A DNA stretch of 64,000 nucleotides from Megamerina dolium (lineage: Eukaryota; Arthropoda; Insecta; Diptera; Megamerinidae), in contig OY978525.1 of assembly GCA_963854835.1 (NCBI GenBank), positions 116,697,018 to 116,761,017 of the forward strand, given 5' to 3'. The notes beneath the pieces are model-generated. The model searched no databases, had not been told where the DNA came from, and saw only the letters and a program-made list of their open reading frames with translations. The position numbers and the translations under genes are program-made. How positions within the stretch are numbered: position 1 is the first letter of the stretch; every line of letters begins with the position of its first letter. Shown one piece after another: positions 57,828 to 64,000 of this stretch.

Positions 57828-59140
57828 TGTAAAGGGTTATCCATTTCGCGGTTTCAAAAGTATAGGGCTAGAATTCGACATCTGTCAAACTGAGTTGTTA
57901 AAACAATTTCTTTCTTTTTCAGTTCAAAGTTTGACATTTCCGAAAATGGATCGCTTAACTATCGCACAACGCATTAAAATTGTAAAAACCTACTACAAAA
58001 ATGGTGATTCTGCCACAGCCACATATCGTGCTTTAAGAGGAGATTATGGTTCACATAATCGTCCAACTACGCAAGCAATTGGCAAAATTGTGAAGAAATA
58101 TGAAGATACTGGATCGGTTACAGATATTGTAAGGCCTGTGCATCATCGTTTCGCTCGTACCACCGAAAATATCGCTGCTGTAAGTGAAAGTGTTGCCGAA
58201 GACCCGAATGTGTCGATTCCTCGTCGTTCTCAGGAATTAGGACTGTCTTACGGCACATTATGGCGTAATTTGCATTTGGATCTATACCTACATCCATATA
58301 AAATCCAGCTCACACAACAACTGAAGCCAGCTGACCATTCACAACGTCGTAGATATGTCGAATGGGTGCTTGAACAACAGGCGGTGGACGGCGATTTTTC
58401 GAACAAAATTTTTTTCAGCGACGAAGCACATTTCTCACTCGGTGGGTATGTTAACAAACAAAATTGTCGTATTTGGGGTTCTGAGAATCCTCAAGTAATT
58501 GAAGAGAGGCCACTACATCCACAAAAAGTCACTGCTTGGTGCGCTCTTTGGTCCAGAGGTGTGATTGGAACTTACTTCTTCGAAAACGACGATGGAACGA
58601 CTGTCACCGTCAATTCGGAGCGTTATGGTCATATGATAACCGACTTTTTTTTGCCTGCTATTGAAGAATACGACTTAGAGAATATGTGGTTTCAACAAGA
58701 CGGTGCCACATGCCACACAACTCGAGCGAATATGGCTTTCTTGCAAGAGAAATTTTCTGGCCACGTAATTTCTCGTCGTGGCGATATCAAGTGGCCACCA
58801 AGATCATGCGATTTGACACCGCTTGACTTTTTTTTGTGGAGCTACGCGAAAGACCGTGTTTATGCAGATAAACCTTTAACTCTTGAGCACATAAAAACCA
58901 ACATTCGTCACGTTATGGCTGAGATACCGCCCAATATGTGTCAAAAAGTGGTCGAAAATTACCTCAAAAGAATCGATGCTTGCAACAATTCGCGTGGTGG
59001 TCATTTAAATGATGTAGTATTTCACACATAATGTCAACGTTCAAACTTTATAATAAAAAAGAAATATCATGATAAAAAATATTTTATATGTGTTTTATTT
59101 ACATTTACTTTTGAAACTGAAAAATGGATAACCCTTTACA
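57828..59140 (+). mobile_element. Complete DD41D (rosa-type) transposon
   Basis: The inverted ends TGTAAAGGGTTATCCATTT match over roughly 36 bp with few mismatches, and TA flanks both sides (57826-57827 and 59141-59142). The 1313-bp element holds a single uninterrupted transposase gene, with a short leader and an AATAAA at about 59050, soon after the stop. It is the only element in the window with every part intact. Confidence 0.95.
57946..59031 (+). CDS. DD41D (rosa-type) transposase, intact
   Basis: The 361-residue enzyme cuts and joins the ends of its own element at TA targets. The start chosen is MDRLTIAQRI at 57946, because the longer frame from 57895 adds 17 residues (MLKQFLSFSVQ...) unlike sister copies, which start MNRLTN. 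Residues 1-110 form the paired-like HTH DNA-binding region, with RRSQELGLSYGTL at 93-105. Catalytic residues are Asp159 (FFSDEAHF), Asp252 (WFQQDGATCH) and Asp294 (SCDLTPLDFFLW). The spacings of 92 and 41 residues define DD41D. The C terminus has RIDACNNSRGGHL, close to the RMDHLKRSRGQHL of sister families. A basic HSQRRRY at 131-137 may help DNA binding. No frameshift or stop is seen. Activity is inference; a hidden missense change could still kill it. Confidence 0.95.
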   Translation: MDRLTIAQRIKIVKTYYKNGDSATATYRALRGDYGSHNRPTTQAIGKIVKKYEDTGSVTDIVRPVHHRFARTTENIAAVSESVAEDPNVSIPRRSQELGLSYGTLWRNLHLDLYLHPYKIQLTQQLKPADHSQRRRYVEWVLEQQAVDGDFSNKIFFSDEAHFSLGGYVNKQNCRIWGSENPQVIEERPLHPQKVTAWCALWSRGVIGTYFFENDDGTTVTVNSERYGHMITDFFLPAIEEYDLENMWFQQDGATCHTTRANMAFLQEKFSGHVISRRGDIKWPPRSCDLTPLDFFLWSYAKDRVYADKPLTLEHIKTNIRHVMAEIPPNMCQKVVENYLKRIDACNNSRGGHLNDVVFHT

Positions 59141-59142
59141 TA

Positions 59143-60157
59143 GTGATATTGCTATCTACTACCACATTCGACTATGCACTATCAACAATGTGTGAATTCA
59201 TGTGTATTCGTACAAACACATAGTCTGGCGGTAGTAAGTTATTTATATTGTGAGGTTTTGCAAGTAACTTTCTATGCTCATACTCGTGCATATAATCATT
59301 TAAATCGATTTATCTACACATTTACATATGTATATCATCTATTCAGGAGAAACCTTAGAATATATATATATGGTATTACAATCTTAAATTATGTGTGCCA
59401 ACTTCTTCTCGTTTTTACAAAACTAAAATGTAGCTACTCTTGGTTTTGTTATGCGATATACAAACTTAGTAGTTATTACAGATGCTCGTATACACACTGT
59501 ATTGATAGTTTTTGTTATCGATCAAATACGAGAATAATAAAGTAAATTATAGAGAATTTATACGAGTATATTCCTACTCATACTTGTGTAGCTAAGTATC
59601 AAAAACACTGAGATTATATAGGAATTGCAATCTGGTTAAATGCATAAAGGATACTTTAACAGAAGAAACAATAGCCAGCAATAGATTAGATTGCATATGT
59701 GTGATAAGTATGTTAGAGTGCCTAAAGTCATATATCATATTATCAATATGATTTGGCATAAATATACAAGTATTTAGTTTGAAAAAGGCAATTTGATTTA
59801 TATAATTTACTTTAGTATTTATTAAGTAATGTGCATGTTGAAGATTTTTGTTGCAACATCCTAATAAAAGCAATAAAGTGTAAAATATAATATTAATAAC
59901 AAGTATAATACTTTTCAACTATTTTATATACAATAGAAACCTCTTCTTTATTATTAAGTGACTTTAGAAATTGTTTTAAAGTTTGAAAATGGCATGCTTA
60001 TGAATAAGAGCCCTACATATACCATATATACGTGGTCACCTAAAATGTACTTATATAGGAGAAAGTTATGATGGTTGAGGCAACCCATTTTTATGTGCAA
60101 TTGTTTATATTGAGATGCTAAATATTTTTGATGTTACCATATAGTCGAGTTACATTA
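59143..60157. other. Intergenic sequence
   Basis: About 1 kb, AT-rich. The frames at 59174-59545 and 59592-59918 have no recognisable domain and are not called. Confidence 0.5.
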
Positions 60158-60530
60158 GGTCCGTTCGCGTACGTAATAGTTTTTACAAGTTATTACAAAT
60201 TTTACTATTTTTTACTGGAAATGTGTTCGCGTACGCCATAAACCAGTAAAAGAGGAGAAATTGAGAGAGCAAATTTTTTTTCCTCTCTATGATAATTCTT
60301 GCAAATTTTTACTGGTAATATTTCTACAAGTAAGAATTCGTAACATAGAAAAAACAGCTATTCTAATGGCAAGTGACAGAACTGAAGGAGTTTGGAAATT
60401 ACTAGTAAATCTTACAAATTTTCCGTTTGCGTACTTATTTACTTTTTTTCTCATTTTTAGAGAGTATTTTTATTACGCTCTTGAATTGTGTTGATAGAGA
60501 AATTTTACTAGTAAAGTATGCGAACTGACC
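60158..60530. mobile_element. MITE of unassigned family, 373 bp
   Basis: The ends GGTCCGTTCGCGTAC and (complemented) GGTCAGTTCGCATAC are inverted repeats, with TA at 60156-60157 and 60531-60532. The phrase GTGTTCGCGTACG recurs inside near the left end, and TTTTTACTGG words are repeated in the interior. There is no coding capacity. The ends match no other element in the window. Confidence 0.7.
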
Positions 60531-60619
60531 TATTGTGTTTGAAGTTTTGCATAAGGGCAAGACGATGCTCAAAATTCAAATTGTAAGAATTCTGCCGTTT
60601 AAAATTAGCTAATATATTG

Positions 60620-61830
60620 GGAGTATAAACAAGTTCGTGTGGATTTGATAATAGATGTTGCTACTAATTTCTAATTCCATTGTTTCATCTGGCATCACCG
60701 TCATATTGAAATGTCATCATTAGGCTTTCGTTTTCAGTAACTGTCATTTCGCTGAAGTGTAAACAACATAGTTTCTGTGTGCTCTGAAAATGTCAAGTTT
60801 TCTATCGAATAACGTGTTTTTGCGGGGAGTTTATTTAATTCATTGCTTCAATATGAAGAAAAAGGCTGCGGAAAGTCACCCTATTTTAGTGGAAGTTTAT
60901 GGTGACCACGCTTTAGCTAAACGAACGTTTCAGAAGTGGTCTGTACGATTTAAAAGTGGCAATTTTGATTTGGAAGACGAAAAAATATCCGAAGCGTCAT
61001 TGGAGGCATGGCTCGACAAAGATCCATCAGTTGAAAAACTTGCAGTCACTCAGGCAACCTTTTTGGCATCATAGGTAGGACGGTAGGAAATTGGATGCCG
61101 GAAGAACTGAAGTCCAAGAGACGTCGAACGTCGTTTTTTTAACGTGTGCACAACTACTTCAACGGCAAAAAAAGAAATGGGTTTTTGCATCGATTTGTGA
61201 CTGGTGATAAAAAGTGGGCCCATTACTAGAATCCAAAACGTCGGGCAACATATGGATATTCCAGCCATGTCTCATCATCGACAGCCAAGCCGAATATTCA
61301 TGGCGGGAAGGTGATGCTGTGTTTTTTTGGATGGGGCCCAGCTCAATGTGGTATTATGAGCTGTTAAAATCGGTTCAGACGATCACAGAGGACCTATACA
61401 GATGACAATTAATGCTTTTGAGCTGAGCATTGTGTGAAAAATGGACGCAATATACCGATAGACACGACAAAGTTAATTTGCAACATGACAGTGCTCGGTC
61501 ACATATTGCTACGCTCATTCAAATGTACTTAGAAACACTCAAATGGGAAGTCCCACCTCACATGCCGTATAGCTCAGACACTGCTCCATCCGATTGCCAC
61601 TTGTTCTGATCGATGACACACGGCCTGGAAAAACAGCGCTTCCATTTTTACGAAGAACCCAAAAATTGGGTCGATTCATGGATTTCCTCAACACATATCG
61701 ACTTCTGCATCGGAATCTGTATGCTGCCATAAACAATGGGAGAAAATATTAGCTAGCGATGAACAATACTTTGAACATTGTGTGTATAATCAAATTTTCA
61801 CAAGAAAATTTCAATTTTCGAAAATAAAAC
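60620..61830 (+). mobile_element. Mariner (DD34D) element, degenerate
   Basis: A 94-codon N-terminal piece (60790-61074) reads FLRGVYLIHCFNMKKKAAES, YGDHALAKRTFQKWSVRFKS and GNFDLEDE, the mariner DNA-binding domain. Further on, across frames: VGNWMPEELKSKRRRTSFF, HRFVTGDKKWAHY (first Asp), KPNIHGGKVMLCF, NMTVLGHI-type remnant (second Asp region), PYSSDTAPSDCHLF-like (third Asp), and EKILASDEQYFEH at the C terminus. Possible ends share TTCGTG at 60634 and CACGAA at 61832, which is weak support for TIRs. A small SINE-like phrase lies just left of it (about 60590-60615). Confidence 0.85.
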
Positions 61831-61839
61831 GCACGAAAA

Positions 61840-62888
61840 TAATATAATTTAGATTTATTAATTTTTATATAATATTATAAAACTTTGCTAGTGGAAACAT
61901 AAATTAATATTTTTGTTCATTGCTACCTAACAAAGTCTCTACGTGGGAGATTACAAATGGAAAATTTAGTATTGGTACTTTTTCAGACAGCTATAGAATA
62001 TTTAATATAAAGATATTCTATTTCTCACACATATATTGTATATATGTTGACCCTTTTAGTTGCTCTATGAAGACAATATAGCAAACGCGAACAATAAATA
62101 TCTAGTATTTGTATATGTACTTGCAAAACTCTTTACTCATATTTTATTTCATTTTACCTCTATACATGTACTGTATACTAGTTCCAGTTGTTGCGACATC
62201 TTTTGTTTCATATTGTAACACATTACAAACAGATTTCAAGGATACACAATACGTACATATCGTAGCAATAACAACGAACAATGAATAAGAAGAGCATAAG
62301 TAATACGCAAATTGCTTAAAGTACCTGTCATCTTACAACAGTGATGAAGTTTCTATTGTATACGTCTCTTGACTCGTATTGTTTAGTGATATATAGTAGA
62401 TACCCCCGCCCTACTACCATCTGTGCACATACTTATCTAGTGTATATACAATATGTATATAAGCGTGTATATATAAACATATTCACTTTTGCAACAATGA
62501 CAATATGAGATTGTAAGCTTTTTATTTTTTTATTCTTCCCAAATATTACTATCAGCCTTTTATTTATTACAGTTCAAATGGGATCCAAACACATTTGAAC
62601 ACATCAGAATAAATTGTGTTAGTCAAATGTGTGTGTGATGGCATTGCAAATCCTTAAGCAATGATACTCTTAGAATATTGATAATATACCTTACTTATGT
62701 ACATATGTACTCATATATTTAAGTCGGCAAGTGATAATGCAGAAAAAGTTTGATACCGAGCTTTGTCAAATGGAAATTGTAATCATGAATCAGTACAGTT
62801 CGGTAATACCGAAATTGGTATACTCTATAATTTGACAGAAATGAATTCGCATTGAATTATTTTTAAATGAGCAAAGCATATTTTTGTA
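61840..62888. other. Intergenic sequence
   Basis: AT-rich with many TATATGTA words. No gene or repeat recognised. Confidence 0.5.
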
Positions 62889-63969
62889 CCTAGTCAAGTC
62901 ATAAATATTGATACACAGAAAAATCGACGCCAAATGAAAACGAAGTAATATTTTTCTTCTTATTGGGTTATTCAATGGCTACAAATCCATAGAACAACTT
63001 AATCGAAATGACTTCCATTTGCCGTCCACCATGACTTGAGTCGATCTGGCCACTCATCGATTGCGAGACGTACTTCATGCAGGGGGAAATTGTCCACTGC
63101 GCGGTGCAAGGGCTCGCTTCAACAGCTCAATATTTGGATGTCGAGTAGAGCAAGCCATGCCCCCTAATACGAACTAGAACTTGTAATCCAACGGGTTTAG
63201 GTCTGGACTACCAGCTGACCAATCATCAGTTAATATGAAGTCCGAAATGTTGTTTTATAGCCACAATTGAGTCGTTTTTGCCTTGTGAGCTGGAGCAGAG
63301 GCCTCTTTGGATCGTCGGGATGAGTTGAGATGCATCCCTGGATGACAGAGCATACAAACGATCGTTCTATTTATTGAACGATTCCTCGACGGTGAAGATT
63401 TTCTCGTCAGTAAATAGAATTTGTCTGTGAGCGTACTGGCTGCGTAACGTGTTCGATTTGCGCTTGCGTTTTCCCTCCAATGTGGCCGTCAGCAGGTGTT
63501 CAGTGTGTCGCTTGTACGCGTTGAGTACCAAATCTTCATGCATTTCCCGCGAGAAGATTTTCTGTTTTCGCAGCGGTTTTCGGTCGATTCGTTTCTTCAC
63601 GGCTTTAATCACTTTCAGAGTTCTCACAATGCGCGGACGGCCGGATCTTTGACGGTCTCTTACTCCACCAGTATCCTCAAACAACTTCACAGTACGATAT
63701 ACACGATTGCGAGTGATTCCAAGCGGTCGCAACGTCCGAAATATATCGCCCTTTGCCCATGTTGCATTTTAGTAAGCCAACTACAACAATACGATTTTCA
63801 ATGTCACCTCATTCCATGATTGTAAACAATTGATGCCAAAAACTTTTTACGTGGCAATGAAGCATAAATGTCAACTGTCAAATCGTAGTCTCGATGAAAT
63901 GGTTGCGCCCAATATTTCATTCGTAATGAATGCGTTTACTTGTGTAGCAATATTTTTGACTTGACTCGG
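62889..63969 (-). mobile_element. DD37D (maT-like) transposon, internally deleted copy 2
   Basis: The ends CCTAGTCAAGTCATAAATAT and (complemented) CCGAGTCAAGTCAAAAATAT are flanked by TA on both sides. The minus-strand 121-codon frame (63367-63732) reads RPLGITRNRVYRTVKLFEDT, GGVRDRQRSGRPR, KKRIDRKPLRKQKIFSREM, HEDLVLNAYKRHTEHLL and ILFTDEKIFTVEESFNK (first Asp), then a stop. The rest continues past the same internal deletion junction as copy 1 (CCAAAGAGGCCTCTGCTCC), without the second Asp. TA duplications and close matching ends suggest fairly recent movement. Confidence 0.9.
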
Positions 63970-64000
63970 TAGAAGACGTCAACTGTGCCTTCCATGAATA

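Noticed and set aside
60585..60618. A sixth SINE copy (ATTCTGCCGTTTAAAATTAGC)
   Set aside because: Only about 30 bp resemble the SINE body; too short to call.

Overview
The window reads as AT-rich dipteran chromosomal DNA, very likely from a tephritid-type fruit fly. The fly assignment rests on DINE-1-like Helitron derivatives carrying (GTCC)n tracts, a crowd of IS630-Tc1-mariner elements including a DD41D (rosa-type) element, scattered ATGTACATATGTA-type words, and intronless neprilysin-like (M13 peptidase) genes of the kind expanded in flies. 'Tephritid' is inference; no species-diagnostic gene is present. A 200-N assembly gap lies at 27403-27602.

Host genes are few. The one well supported locus is a tandem cluster of three neprilysin-like M13 zinc metallopeptidase genes, all on the minus strand and intronless. 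Copy 1 (33634-35696) is a pseudogene with a nonsense codon and two frameshifts. Copy 2 (38754-40808) is an intact 684-codon gene. Copy 3 (45257-48813) is open throughout but cut by a 1505-bp DINE-1-like element at 46366-47870; the flanks join without loss or duplication to give 683 codons. All three keep the HExxH and ExxxD zinc motifs, have a signal peptide and no membrane anchor, so the family is predicted to be secreted. Copies 1 and 2 share a conserved upstream block, so the duplication unit included the promoter.

Most of the rest is transposable elements. (a) DD34D mariners of several families: 2012-2914, 4454-5400, 9880-10310, 19011-20257, 21216-22010, 32382-32840, 37678-38713, 41318-42522, 42860-43815, 60620-61830; a long-TIR deletion derivative at 7855-8333; and a MITE at 5747-6375. 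(b) DD41D/rosa-type elements: decayed copies at 14294-15482, 17326-18072, 22713-23680, 36097-37287 and 51792-52363, and one complete copy at 57828-59140 with an open 361-residue transposase, matching TIRs and TA target duplications. (c) DD37D (maT-like) elements at 31072-32090, and two internally deleted copies sharing one deletion junction at 56391-57452 and 62889-63969. (d) DINE-1-like elements at 1075-1252, 27680-29130, 29328-30906 and 46366-47870. (e) Non-LTR retrotransposon pieces at 9152-9715, 16290-17290, 32880-33400, 37605-37667, 44650-45060, 49660-49880 and 50450-51190. (f) A tRNA-derived SINE family at 12053-12215, 18440-18808, 25168-25380, 44061-44396 and 49906-50240.

The remaining sequence is AT-rich intergenic DNA with microsatellites, small tandem duplications, a fold-back repeat, two strong palindromes and a possible mini-exon. 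I see no new multi-gene system. The most interesting signals are the neprilysin cluster caught in three states of decay, the apparently intact DD41D element, the SINE family, and the shared-junction DD37D derivatives.
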